From positions 6,882,868 through 6,946,867 of the forward strand of contig OX393577.1 in NCBI GenBank assembly GCA_947652605.1: DNA of 64,000 nucleotides. The letters run 5' to 3'. Below are positions 35,344-47,552 of the stretch, piece by piece. Position 1 is the stretch's first letter; each line of letters begins with the position of its first letter. The DNA is from Elmis aenea. Taxonomy: Eukaryota > Arthropoda > Insecta > Coleoptera > Elmidae. The translations under genes and the position numbers were made by a program. Below the pieces are notes generated by a model. That model was given only the letters and a program-made list of their open reading frames with translations. It did no database searches and was not told the DNA's origin.

Positions 35344-36742
35344 GACTATGTAATTCTGTATTAAAAATACGAAAAAAAAGTCAAAGCAAAATATTTAATA
35401 TAATATAATAACCCAAGTCTCTAGTGTTCATCGGTTGTTGAAAAAAAAAATTTCTTTCTCTTTTTATTCTGTTTTCTTCTGGAATCAAGGATTTAGGATG
35501 ATCATCTTCCATATTCATTTTATATAAATTAAATTTTATTCAATTTTTGTTAATAATAATAATAATAATCAATATAATAATCTGTTATTAACGAAAACTG
35601 TATAATATTCCATTGTACATAAATAGTGATTAAGATAATAAATAATGTAATCAGGGCCATCGCGAGGGTATGTGCAGCCCTTAGTTAATTTTTTCAATGC
35701 CGCCCCTTTCCGGTGTTGTCATCAAAAGTTACTAACGAACAAAACATTTTCATAAACCTTTCTCTTAAATTTTAACAGTAGATATTTGTAAACAAAACAT
35801 TGTGTATTAGCTCGTATCCGGGCCCCCTTTGCAACACCTGCCCCCGGGAATTAGTCCCGTCTCCCCCCCTCCCGGAAGCTCCATGCTTAAACTCGAATTT
35901 CACACACCCTGTATACAGGGTGACCACTTGGTTTTTCCTTCATTTCTCAGTTTTTCATTGATCTGGAGAAAAGTCGTTCAAGATCAACAACCGCATAAGT
36001 CAAATTTGATTTTCAGCTACTGAGTGTTTTGGTTCTGCGTAGGTATATTAATTTTCTTAATTAACAGGCAATAAAAAAACAATATAAAGAGAAAAGTAAT
36101 TGTATTTCCTCAATATTTTTTTATCGCATTAGCATTTGTTTTTATATTTTGTTGAGCAAATTAGGTTAAAACTAAAATGTTGATTATTCTGTAGGATTAG
36201 GCGCATTGCAGTTCTATCTTTTTTTCTTTCTTTCTCGAAAATACAAAAGGCTTCACTTTGATCATAAAATGAAACAAAGAATATACCGTCCAACCTTAAG
36301 TTTTGGTTTAAAATATTTACAGATATATACTTGTTTTATAGGCTCTTCAGGTTTTATAGGTAGATAATGTCTTCATAAAACGCGTCATTATATTATTCTT
36401 AACATCCAAGCATAAATATATCTACTTCCAGTGGAAGTTGTGAAATTATAAAATAAAATTTCGCTGTTTTATTATTGAACTATGCACAATGGCTCCCTTT
36501 GGAATTTAATTGAAGATAACTACATATAAAATATATGTGTACAAAGTGCTTTTTTTATTACATAGTTTTAAAGATAGGAACCAGAAAATTTATAACAAAT
36601 GAAATGGTTTTTTCGTATATTTCAGTTCATAAACAGAGTTTATTCCCTCAATTTTTACTCTGTTGGCGTCTGTGACATGACAGTCAAAACCATTTAAATT
36701 ATAGCTAATTTAATAATTTGATAAACAGCAAGAAATGGGGAT
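35344..36742. other. Intron 3 sequence with a GC-rich transposon fragment
   Basis: At 35650-35875 a fragment starts CAGGGCCATCGCGAGG and contains GCCGCCCCTTTCC and CGGGCCCCC; it resembles the small element at 54369-54532 but lacks clean ends. The remainder is AT-rich without exons. Confidence 0.45.
35905..35926. repeat. Back-to-back palindrome-family ends
   Basis: CACCCTGTA and TACAGGGTG meet directly, so two outward-facing termini abut. It is either the junction of two elements at one TA site or the minimum remnant of an element. Confidence 0.8.
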
Positions 36743-36750
36743 GTTAAAAC

Positions 36751-38245
36751 CAGGGATGGAAAACGTAACGTAACGATACCCGATAACGTTATAATAACGA
36801 TTCAACTATAATTTTTTATGTAATAACGTAACGATATTTTTATAACGTTATATAACGTTATAATAACCGATAACGTTTCATTAAAAGTTATTTTGTATCG
36901 TTATTCTCTATAAATTAATTTTTTTTTTAAATTTTCAGATGATATAATATTTTGTTTATATTTTTGAAATTAAAATGAAAATAAAATATCTCAACGTAAT
37001 TTTGTACTACTTTTTAAAATTTACATTGACAGATCCCAAAAATAATTTCAGAGTTACAAATAAAAATTATTTTTATGTAACATGTTTCTTTTAAATAATG
37101 CGACAGGTGATTCCTTATCGAAAATTAAGAGGGGTCTTTCATATACATTTTTTTTCTTTAGGGTCTCCTTTCGGGGCTACACCCCCTAAAGGGGATCGGT
37201 AAAATTGGGTTTTTATTTTATTTCTCAAATTTGGATAAAGGGAGGAGAATGATATTTGGTAGATGTTTTATACTTATTAAAAGGTTTCCCATAGTAATAT
37301 TTTTAATCATCTCTCACCTATACAGGGAGCTGAAAAGTGCGACCCCTGTTGGTTTTTTCATCAGAACTTTTTGGTGGGTTGAAATCTCGCAATTTTTTTT
37401 TTTTTTTAAACTTGATTCATTTAGAAGTTTTTTATATTTTTTAACTTTTCCCGTTAAACCTACAGTTTTTGAGTAAAAAATTATATGACTGAACATGAAC
37501 TATCAAATATTCCAACATAAAACGATTGATTTTGGTGGTTACCATGGTTTGTTTGTGTTCATATTGGGTAGAAGTGACTGACGGGTGTAATTATTTATTT
37601 TGACGTTTACGCGACGACAACGTTAAAAAGCCCGTCAATTCTACCCAATATGAACATTCACTCATTTAATTTTTTACTAAAAACTGTAGGATTTACGAGA
37701 AAAACTAAAGAATAAAAAAAGGTTCTAAATAAATAAAAACTAACAAAAAAAAAATTTGCAAAATTTCAACTCACCAAAAAGTTCTGATTAAAAAACCAAC
37801 AGGGGTCGCACTTTTTAGTTCCCTGTGAAGGTGGAAGATGATTAAAAATATTACTATGGGAAACCTTTTAATAAGTATAAAACATCTACCAAATATCATT
37901 CTCCTCCATTAATCCAAATTTGAGAAATAAAATAAAAACCTAATTTTACCGATCCCCTTTAGGAAGGTGTAACTCCGAAAGGAGACGTCTAAGAAAAAAT
38001 TTTTATAAAAAAGACCCCACTTAATTTTCGATAAGGAATCGCCTACCGAATTTTGTCGCATTATTTAAGAAACATCATAATTTATAAAAAAAAAAAAATT
38101 ATATCATAATTTATGTAACGTTATATAACGTTATATAACATAACAATTCATTTTTTTAATGTTATTTATAACGTTATGTAACGAAAACAAATGATAAATA
38201 ACGATATACAATAACGTAACGATTTAAAACGTTATTCCATCCCTG
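36751..38245. mobile_element. hAT-like element with ATAACGTT arms
   Basis: It starts CAGGGATGGAAAACGTAACG and ends CGTTATTCCATCCCTG, with the perfect 8-bp duplication GTTAAAAC (36743-36750 and 38246-38253). Both arms are iterations of TAACGTTAT-like motifs (36757-36905 and 38110-38235). The centre is a separate palindrome (37082-38076). No transposase. Confidence 0.92.
37082..38076. repeat. Palindrome nested in the ATAACGTT hAT element
   Basis: Left ATGTTTCTTTTAAATAATGC and right GCATTATTTAAGAAACAT are inverted. Arms of about 400 bp contain GATGATTAAAAATATTACTA and GTGCGACCCCTGTTGG. It belongs to the same family as 27059-27324, 39983-40233 and 45173-45660, but its CAGGGTG tips are worn away. 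Confidence 0.85.
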
Positions 38246-38253
38246 GTTAAAAC

Positions 38254-39054
38254 CAAACAGGGGTTTTTGGTTCTGCATAAATTCCCCAAAACACGATTTT
38301 ACGACTACAATCCTTTATGTCTTTAGTTTATAGCTGTTTCAAAGAATCATATAATGTATAAATACCTATACTGGGTCTAAATGAAGTTTTTTCCTTTAGT
38401 TTTGATTTTAGATAGATTAAATTTTAGACATATATTATGTACAAAAACCCTGGTTTTTTGAGCACATGCACACAATTGTTTTACTTCCGGTTTCGCCGGA
38501 AATGATCCCAACTTTGTTATTTTAAATGAAACACCCTGTATATTTTTACATTTTTGGAAAGAGGAAGCGATTTTGAATACAACTGCACTATTTTGGTTAA
38601 TGTTTATAACCTCAAATAATTTTTGAACCAAAATTTAATTAAATTAATTAATTTCATTAAGAATAAATGTTTTTTCAAATTTAATTTTCATTTTACTATA
38701 AAATAAAACATCGCCAGCGCGGAGCCGGACTATCGCGGGGCCGTATGCGGTGCACACCCTGCATTGCCCTTCGCCGGCTCTATAATTACGGTGTTAATAA
38801 ACAAATGTTAATACGTTTTTGAATATAATAGCTTGCATGAAATAGTACTTTCGAATCAAGATTTGAAATAGAACTTAACTTTTATATTTGGAATTATGAA
38901 GTCTTTTTTTTTATCGTATTCTGAGGTATTTTTCTTTGAAGGTAATTTTAACGTTTCACCACTAAATGAGGGTAGTTGTCTTTTTAATATATACTAAGCA
39001 TTGTTCGATATCAACTGTACTTAAAAGTCTGCAAGCTACTGATACCACACATGC
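38254..39054. other. Intron 3 sequence with a half palindrome end
   Basis: At 38480-38640 one arm similar to the 24.1-26.2 kb element is present (CTTCCGGTTTCGCCGGAAAT, then AAACACCCTGTATATTTTTA). A GC-rich patch at 38715-38785 has no clear identity. Confidence 0.6.
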
Positions 39055-39062
39055 CTTATTCG

Positions 39063-39621
39063 CAGGGGTTTGGAGCGGAGCGCGGAGCTGGAGCGCGGAG
39101 CAGTGGAGCAATGGGTTTTTGCCCGGAGCGGGAGCGGAGCCCGGAGCAAATAATTTTGATTGCTCCACTGCTCCACTTCACTATTATAAACTACAATATT
39201 TTTTTTAAATTTTTTTTCCCTCATGGTTATAGTATTTAATAAAATTATAAATAAACTAAATTTGATTTTTTTGGAGGTAAAATTATTATAATGTAACTTT
39301 TCTGAATATTAATTTTCATTATTTTGTATTTGAATTTTGAGAAATTTTAAAGAATTTTTTTTTTAACTTTTGAAGATCAATAATTTGTTCATTTATTTAA
39401 CTTCACTTGTTTCTTAGGGTCAAATATTGTAATTTTTGGTCCATTTCCACATATCTCATAAAATTTTAGCCTTGTTTTTAAAAACAAATTTTTAAATAAA
39501 AAAATTATTTTATTAATATTTGGAGCGCGGAGCGGAGCGGGAGCGGAGCGTGAGCAGGCATCTTGATGCCGGAGCGGAGCGGAGCGGAGCAACTAAAAAA
39601 TTGGACTGCTCCAAACCCCTG
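39063..39621. mobile_element. hAT-like element with GGAGC arms
   Basis: It starts CAGGGGTTTGGAGC and ends GCTCCAAACCCCTG. The flanks CTTATTCG (39055-39062) and CTTATTCA (39622-39629) form an 8-bp duplication with one mismatch. Both arms are runs of GGAGC/GGAGCG (39071-39150 and 39521-39590), and they produce spurious open frames on both strands. The centre is AT-rich. Length 559 bp. Confidence 0.9.
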
Positions 39622-39629
39622 CTTATTCA

Positions 39630-39982
39630 TGTAAATATTTGTGCTACAAAGCGCCATTCTGTACAGAATTTGCTGGCACATAAGATTACATTTGCGGATC
39701 TAAGTGACGTTAGCAGGCCGCGTAATTCATGACACTTTATATACCACAGAACTGACGTGATCAATTCAGATTAGCCATTAACTTCTAATACACCAAAGGC
39801 GAATAATTAAAAGTGACGTTAAAGGTTATGAACTTAAAGCGAATTGGTTTAATGTACGACTCAAAACGGAAACAAAACTATTTGTTGTTAACCAAGCACG
39901 ATTATCTTTATTCGAAAATAGTCGTTGTTAAAAAAATTGTTAACTACCGATCAAACGGACAATTAATTGGTTTGTAATTGTA
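39630..39982. other. Intron 3 sequence, nothing recognised
   Basis: No exon or repeat supported. Confidence 0.45.
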
Positions 39983-40233
39983 GGTGGGAGATGATTAAAA
40001 ATAAAACTATGGGAAACCTTTTAATAAGCTAAAAACATCTACCAAATATCATTCTATTACATTTCTCCAAATTTGAGAAATAAAATAAAAATCTTATATT
40101 ACCTCTCCTCTTTAAGGGGTGTAACTCCGAAAGGAGACGTCTAAGAAATAAAAATATATAAGAGCCCCCCTTAATTTTCGATAACGAATTACTTACCGAC
40201 ATTTATTGCAATATTTAAGAATCACCCTGTATG
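39983..40233. repeat. One-arm copy of the ACAGGGTGTTTCTTAA palindrome family
   Basis: The sequence GGTGGGAGATGATTAAAAAT through AAACATCTACCAAATATC to CAATATTTAAGAATCACCCT matches the right arm of 37082-38076. The partner arm is missing. Confidence 0.82.
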
Positions 40234-40583
40234 TACAGTGTAGTGATTTGACTTTTAATTAAATATATGTAACAATTTATTTCACATCCCCTTTTTTATT
40301 TAAAACTGTGGGTTTTGCAGGGCTGTAACACCATTAATATTTAGAGTCCATCAACAACATTATTGAACGCTGACACTACATATTGAAGCATTGCCAATAC
40401 GGAAATTATTGATGGGATATGGAGATGATAAGCAAAATGTTTTTTTTATTGTTTTGATTCCAGTGATGTATTGATGAACTAACAATATTTCTGTTAGTTC
40501 GGATTGTACTGCGATACGTAAATCTTGCTTTATCGTCTTAAGACCCCAGTTGTCTATTGCAATAAGCTCACAAAGCTTTTGTT

Positions 40584-40690
40584 GACGTTTCGTTTAATAA
40601 TTTCAATAATAAAAATACCTTTTTGCAAGGAATCAAAATCCCCAATTATATTATCCATTCGACGTTTCGCTTTTTTAAACCATCATCAGG
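40584..40690 (-). ncRNA. Candidate hammerhead-like motifs, Penelope-like relic
   Basis: On the minus strand CTGATGATGGTTTAAAAAAG is followed by CGAAACGTC (40661-40690). About 75 bp further on, a decayed second copy reads TTATTGAAATTATTAAAC then GAAACGTC (40584-40609). Penelope-like retroelements carry hammerhead ribozymes with CTGATGA and GAAAC cores, in repeated flanks, and the GAAACGTC core is repeated here in that way. Stem II is poorly paired in both, so activity is doubtful. Upstream (40780-41000) may hold a decayed open frame; I could not identify it. Confidence 0.35.
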
Positions 40691-41399
40691 TCAATTATTT
40701 CTTTTGGTCGCTATATCTGATTTTAACGCCAATTTGTAGAGCTTTTTTTTTTAAATTCGACAATGTATAACACTTGGGACTTTTTTTAAACAATTGATAA
40801 AAATACGTCTTGGGAATTAAATGCTTTTTTAAATTGTGTAATTGCCCTTTTCGTTAACTTTTTTGTCCCAAAAATTAAAATTGCGTTGCTTACATTATGG
40901 TCTTTTGTTTCTGCGGGAGTACACATGTTTAGCTCTCGTAAATCAGAGTAGGGACATATATAGCTCTATATAGAGCTAGCTAGCTTCTTGTTTTTAGAGA
41001 TTTCCTGGCTATTGATAAATCTCCTACTTAACATCTGATAAAGTTTGGCTGTGCTCGTAATTCTGTTGTTTAACCCGCTCTCTGTCTTTATTTCTCTGTC
41101 TAGTATTGTTCTCAGCTCGGTTCTAAGATATTTATGTGACGATCTGGTCCATTTTTTAAACATTCATTTTAATATTAACCACAGATCTCAGCATTTTTAT
41201 AAATTTATCGAACAAAAATACAATCAACAGTAACAATTTATGGAATGGAAATTTCACATCAAAAAATAACTTGGAACTAAAACTACGTATTTTTAGCTAG
41301 AGAGATAATTTATAAATTACAGTTTTCTTTTGAAACGCTTTAACAGAGACGCAAATAAAGCAATAACCATGATATAAATAATAAAATTAAGCTTGGCAA
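40691..41399. other. Intron 3 sequence, possibly a Penelope-like remnant
   Basis: Minus-strand text at about 40770-40930 (ETKDHNVSNAILIFG, then SQVLYIVEFKKK) might be a decayed endonuclease region. No firm identification. Confidence 0.3.
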
Positions 41400-41590
41400 A
41401 CGAGTTACAAGAAGTTAAACTCACTATTGTGGAGTGGCCAAATACCCAAGAAGACCAAGTTAACAATATATGACACCTTTATAGAAAGTATAGCTACATA
41501 CGGTTCAGAGACATGGAAAATGACAGAAATCAGCAAAAGCTAATAACATTACAAATGGGCTTCTTTAGAAGAAAACTGCAAAAATCGGTA
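41400..41590 (+). pseudogene. LINE reverse-transcriptase fragment
   Basis: The plus strand encodes LTIYDTFIESIATYGSETWKM followed by a stop. The T-Y-G-S-E-T-W motif is typical of the region after the palm domain in insect LINE proteins; only about 190 bp remain. Confidence 0.7.
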
Positions 41591-42688
41591 ATTACTTCTC
41601 TATTAGGAATATTAGCTATATTTTTAGATTGAACTTGGAAGCAAATTTTTCGCAAAAATGGTAAAATAAATCAAATTTCGCGCCAAACGGTGGTAGATAC
41701 CAAGAAAAGTCAAGAGACACTTTTTGTTTAGAATAAAACGCTCTACCCAAAAACAATTTTGAGTTTGATTTTAAACAGGGCCGTACTAGTTTTTTATAAA
41801 ATTTATTGAAACTGAACACCCACAACTCTGCCACTGGTTGCTTGTGGGACTTGAAATTTTCACCGATTGTGGTAACCTGTAAGGTGGTGCTGCATACCAA
41901 ATTTGGTTTAAATATATCTACTAGTTGAGAAACGGTTAAAAATTAACGATATTTTTTCAAAAATTTCATCACCCTGTATCTTTAAAATGAAGCGTTTTTG
42001 GACCCATGTTGATATGGTATATTCGCTTTAAAATAAGTTTTTGTATCGACTGTTAAAGTTCTACTACTAAAAAGTGGACCACCCTGTACATATAGCACTT
42101 TGACCTATAAACTAAAGTGACACGTCTTAAATTATTTTAAATGCTGCCTGAAAGGAGTTACAAGAACCAAAAAAAGGTTTTGTTATGTTCCTAGAGAATT
42201 ATTGCCGGAATATAATTTCCATAATCTAATAAAATTATTGCTGGAATATTTCTTTGAAATCCGCTTGTAGATGAATTATAGTTCAAGTAGGTTGCAGCCC
42301 TCCTATTGCCTTTTCTGTTTTTCTCGTACGCTTTAGCTGTTTGTCTTTTTTCTCTTAAAGCATTTTCGTGAGATCTTGTTCACAGTTACTGTCATTCGAT
42401 GCACATTTCCTAACTAAATCATTTTCGCTGGTATACTGTCAATAGCTGTATCTACAATATAAATTACTTTATTGTCTTTTTTGTCGCAGGTTCAGAATTA
42501 AATTTTCTTCAGACATTTTCTCCGGTAACTATCGTTTATTTTAATCCATGCGATTAACGCTTGAAGATTAATACTATGATTTTATTACTGTAATTGTCTG
42601 TTCCTCTAAATTTTAATGAAGAACCTAATACTGTATGAGAAAGAGCACCATAACGTAAAATTCAGCACACAATATTTCAGCAATATCA
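41591..42688. other. Intron 3 sequence with lone palindrome ends
   Basis: ATCACCCTGTATC (41968-41980) and GTGGACCACCCTGTACATA (42074-42092) are isolated inward- or outward-facing ends of two palindrome families. No exon was seen. Confidence 0.5.
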
Positions 42689-42696
42689 GTTTATAC

Positions 42697-43886
42697 CAGG
42701 GACTGAGAACGGAACGAAAACGAAAACGTTAAACGAAATTAACCGAAATTTTTTTAAGAACGAAAACGAAACCGAAAACGAAATTATTATTTTTCGTTCA
42801 AGAACGAAAACGAAATAAATATTTTCCAAAACTGGTTTTAACCGGTTTTAACCGGTTTTGTCGCTATATCAATTTTATTTGTTAAACACAAACGCGAATT
42901 TACCTTTTAGGCTAGCGAGACTCCACGAGGCAGTAAAAAATCTCACTTGAAATAAGTGAGCTTCACTTTTTTCCATAATACATGATATGTTTTAACAACT
43001 TTATTGTTTATACTTGCAATTTCGTGTAACACAATTAACGGTACAGATATTCTCTATTTTTAATTTGTTTTTTAGATCATCAATATAGAATATACACTTG
43101 ATTGGATATATATTATCAATGTGTATGTTTTATTTGCGTTTAGACATAATAATAGTAAAATTTATTCTTACTTCGAAAAGGACTAATGTAAAAGAAGATT
43201 TATTGGAAGATGTATTGCTATGCTAGTAAGATTTAACGGAATGTGAAAATGTATATTGTATGGTATGTACAAACTATAAAGTTAAAGTATATTTCAAGTT
43301 AATATAAGTTTTTTTTAAATCTTTTTTATTTATAACATTTAGTAAATTATCCACTTGAATTAATTCTTTTGTCTTTTTAAATAATTACAGCAGGATCTTA
43401 TTTAATTCAAATGCATAGATTTTTAGTACTAAAACAAATTTAAAACAGCACTTGCTATATTTTCATATTGTTAGATAAAGATCGTGTGTCTAATTTAACC
43501 TAATCACGTTGTTTTTGCACCTTACGGGTGTTAAACTTAATAAAATGGTTAAATGTTAATGTGTTTAACGATTTGGTAAATTTAATATGGCGATGGTTCG
43601 CCAGTCTAAAATATGCTGTCCGTGAGCATCAAACCCCATCGTTATCGTTTATATTTTAGTTGAGACGCAAATATTGTTATCGCATTAATAGAGGGTTGTG
43701 GTGACTAGAAAAAAAATGATTTTTTGACGACAAAAAAAAATTGTAAAACCGGTTTTAACCGTTATTATTTCGGTTCACGAAAACGAAAAATGAATTTTTT
43801 CGGTTAGAACGAAAAGAACGAAAACGATATATTTCGTTTTCGTTCCGAACAGAAACGAACGGAATTTTTTTCGTTTTTAGTCCCTG
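42697..43886. mobile_element. hAT-like element with GAAAACG arms
   Basis: It starts CAGGGACTGAGAACGGAACG and ends CGTTTTTAGTCCCTG, with the perfect 8-bp duplication GTTTATAC (42689-42696 and 43887-43894). Both arms are iterated CGAAAACGAAA/ACCGGTTTTAACC motifs (42715-42855 and 43745-43875). The AT-rich centre has no transposase. The right target duplication overlaps the left end of the palindrome at 43890. Confidence 0.93.
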
Positions 43887-43889
43887 GTT

Positions 43890-44517
43890 TATACAGAGTG
43901 TGTATTAATTGGCGGAAGCGCTAAACGTGACGATGTTCTTCGTAAAATTCTAAGTCAAAAATCTTGATACAAAAATGTTATACCATGCTTCCTATGGCCT
44001 CAGGAATTAAAAGAAAAAAAAATTGGCAACATTGCATACATTGATTTGCGTTTGAACATTTTTTTTATCAGCAATTTTTACTTAGGTATTTACAATTTTT
44101 GTTCGAACTGAAAGCCTTCAGTACGTAAACATAGCTGCAAACTTTTGGGTATCGTAAAACACAAACTAGAAATAATTACGAGAAAAACAGAGACGACAGC
44201 TAATGACAATGTTGCCATATGTATTAATTTCATTCAAACCAGTGATTTTCATACTTTCAACACCAATTTTTGAAAGGAAGAACACAATATCTAGGAAAAA
44301 ATACTATTCGAAATTTATTTTTATTCCAAATTGCAGCTTTTTCATTTGCAAGTATTAAATAATAACGCTTATTAAAGGACTAAATGTCATAACTTTGAGG
44401 ACCTCTTGCAGACACAGCAAGCATGGTACAACATTTTCGTAAAGATTTTCGACTTGGAATTTTACGAAGAACATCGCCACGTGTAGCGCTTCCGCCAATT
44501 TTTACACAACCTGTATA
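43890..44517. mobile_element. Fold-back palindromic element, ATACAGAGTGTG type
   Basis: Left TATACAGAGTGTGTATTAAT and right AATTTTTACACAACCTGTATA are inverted, with inner pairs GGCGGAAGCGC / GCGCTTCCGCC and GATGTTCTTCGTAAAATTC with its inverse. Arms span about 120-150 bp each. Confidence 0.82.
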
Positions 44518-45172
44518 AAAATCTATAGCTTTCTCAAAACTACTTTGTTGCAATAAGACGATTTATATGTAGCTTTTATTACTAATAAAAATAGTAAAAT
44601 AACTTTTAAAGTTAGTAATCTCTTTTGATTTGTCTTCAAGTTAATTAAATGTTTTTTAAGAGTCATTACTGGCAGAGTAATCACGTCTATAGTTGATAGT
44701 AAATCAACTTTTTTAATTAATATAATCAGAAGTTGTACAAAGTAAGATCCATCTTTTATAGTGAATGTGAGAGGTAAAAGAGAAACCCAGTTTTTTTAAA
44801 TAAAAATTCGCTAACAGCTTCGACCGACGCGTCTAGCATTGTCGTGACACAGAATCCAGTTTTCAAGAATCCGTTTTATTATGATACTTGAGCTTTTTTA
44901 TCACTTCATTATTGTAGAGTGCTTAAGAGTTGAATCTGAGGACATGCTGATAGTTATTAGTCCGGATTCCGGATATATACTGTCAATTTCGCTGGGTTTC
45001 AACCGACGCGATGTAACGCGGTACACTAATTTGTCATGAGATACCCTCAAATGGGCCGCAAGGAAAAATATGTAAACGAACTTATACATAAATACTCTTA
45101 ATTTTTTTTATCAATGTAATTTTTGCAATCAATGAATTTTTGGCACTTATTGACAGTAATTTTTGTACACAA
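44518..45172. other. Intron 3 sequence, nothing recognised
   Basis: No supported feature. Confidence 0.45.
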
Positions 45173-45660
45173 TATACAGGGTGTTTCTTAAATATTGCTA
45201 AAAAATTCACGTGGTGATTCCTTATCGAAAATTAAGGGGGGTCTTTCATATAATTTTGTTTTCCTTAGACGTTTCCTTTCTGTGTTACACCCCCCTAAAG
45301 GGGAGCGTAAAGTTAGGTTTTTATTTTATTTCTCAAATTTGTATAAATGTAGAAGAATGAAATTTGGTAAATGTTTTATACTTAGTAAAAGATTTCCCAC
45401 TTTCACAGTGGGCTGAAAAGTGCGACCCCTGTTGGTTTTTTCATCAGAACTTCTTGGTGGGTTGAAATTTTGCAATTTTAAATTTTTTTTTGGAAGATTA
45501 ATTTATTTAGAAACTTCTTTTGTTTTTTAGTTGTTCTCGTAAAACCTACCGTTTTTAAGTAAAAAATAAAACAAGGCAACATGAACCATCAAATATTCCA
45601 ATATAAAACGACTCATTTTGGTGTTTGCCATGGTTTGTTTATGTTCATATTGGGGTTGTC
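45173..45660. repeat. One-arm copy of the ACAGGGTGTTTCTTAA palindrome family
   Basis: It begins ATATACAGGGTGTTTCTTAA and continues through CGAAAATTAAGGGGGGTCT to GTGCGACCCCTGTTGG and CATGGTTTGTTTATGTTCAT, matching the left arm at 37082-37560. The second arm is missing. Confidence 0.85.
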
Positions 45661-46452
45661 TTCTTTGGAATTATAGAACTCAAATATACTAACTGATGAC
45701 TTTAAAAGTGAAAACGATGAAATCTCTTATTACTATTTTAGAACTAAACACAAATTCGGCTTATTAATGAGGTTTATTTAACCATTTGATGATACCTTCA
45801 TGCAAGGACAAAAAGAGAATATACCTACAATCGCTGATAAATTATTGGCTTTTCAGAAAAAAATATCTGGACTGGCAAAACTATCGAAAATAATGTTTTG
45901 TTTTGTTTAAAAAAATGCGACAAAATGTGTAAGTCGTAAATAAGGCAACACTTACAAATGGTGCTTAAAAAAATGAAGATAGGAATATTTTTCAACTTTG
46001 CAACATTGAAACATTTGACTGAACGAGAAACCCATAACAATCATCTTCGCATCAGCTAAATTCTGGTTGTACTTTGCCAAAATTTAACGGATAATTAGCG
46101 CGGTAATTAAGCAACATAATTTTTGTAACTATGAAAACGACATTTTACGCCCCATTAACCTTACAAAAATTTCGTTTGCAAACGTGGAAGGCTCGCTTCG
46201 AGAAAAATTAGCATAGCGGATTAGCGGTCTTTTCGAAACTTCATTTATCAAAGATAAATGATGGATGTTTCAATATTTTTAGAGCTTAAATTGTTGTTTC
46301 AGGTCAGCCGCATCCATATCAGATTTTTTTAAAGGCCCAAGGATATTTTATTTTAATTTATTTGAATAGAAATTAATCAAGTTTTGTTAAATTCATATAC
46401 GGCCTGTCCACGTAGTGCGTATTTCTCATGACACTAATTATATAATGTTAAG
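45661..46452. other. Intron 3 sequence, nothing recognised
   Basis: No supported feature. Confidence 0.45.
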
Positions 46453-46950
46453 CAGTATACAGTGTCATTTAAAAAGTTTGTAATATTTGGAAACGTTATT
46501 AATTTCCAAAAAAAAATTATTCTTGACATAAGTTGGTGTATCATTTAAAACTAACTTTAAGACGAAGAGAAGTTAAAAACAAATCATATGACACTGGACT
46601 GTAGCGATTTTAGAAAAATTCGTAAGAGTAAAGTTCCCTTATTTTAGGAGTTACAAAAAGGTTCAAAGGAAAAACTACTAAATATGCAATTTCTTTTAAC
46701 TTTTATTGTAATTTTTGAAATAAGGGCACTTCATTCCTGCGAATATTGCAAGATCGCTAAATTCTAGTGTCATATGAGTTTCTATCGGACTTTTTTTTAC
46801 ATAATACTAGTTTTAGACTATTAACCAACCAGGAATATAATTTTCCGAGAAATAGATAAAAAACCTTTTCATTTGTTGCAAACTTTTTGAATGTTAACGT
46901 CAAATTTCGAAGTAAATTATCTTTTTGATTTGTAAACAACATTTTCCTGT
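46453..46950. repeat. Decayed palindrome related to 47553-48636
   Basis: It starts TATACAGTGTCATTTAAAAA and contains AAATTATTCTTGACATAAG, and near 46810-46900 the inverse GAATATAATTTTCCGAGAAA then CATTTGTTGCAAACTTTTTG. The right tip is missing. Confidence 0.7.
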
Positions 46951-47552
46951 AAATGTTTTTTAAAACTCTTAAGTGTAAATATTTCTAAAATCACTAAAAT
47001 CTAGAGTAATTTGAAATTTAATTGAACTTCGCTTCTTCTTTAAATTAGTTTAAGGCCATGTAGGGGAAACCGGGGATGAAAGTAACACGGGTAGGTTGTA
47101 ACAGTGCCTATAGTTTCTTTAATTTTTGTTGTATGTCGCCCTAAGCTAAAGCTAAGGCCAGGGCCGTTTCTGGCGGGGGGCGAAAGCGTGCCCCGCACGT
47201 GGGCGGCCGATTTAGAGGGCGGCCAAATGCCGCCCTTGCGTTTTTTAATGTTTCACAAGAATTGAAAATAAAATATTAGTTTGAAAAATAGTATGTAAAA
47301 ATGATCAAGGATTTAAGATTTCAATTCCATACTATTAAAAAAAAATTGTAAAAACGCGTAAATCACTCTCCAGTTTGCTTATTCGGCAATTTCGACCTGA
47401 GAGTGAAGATTGCGATTAAACTTTTGTACTCAATCGGCGGTTGTATACCGTACTGTAGCAATGTAGATAGCAATAAAATTGGCAATGAGACAAGTTAGTG
47501 CCAAGGGCGCAAGAGATGGCGCTGAAAATCCCTCTTACACATAATGACAAAT

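Noticed and set aside
39051..39732. Overlapping open frames rich in Arg, Ser, Ala and Gly on both strands
   Set aside because: They are translations of the GGAGC simple repeat in the arms of a hAT-like element, not proteins.
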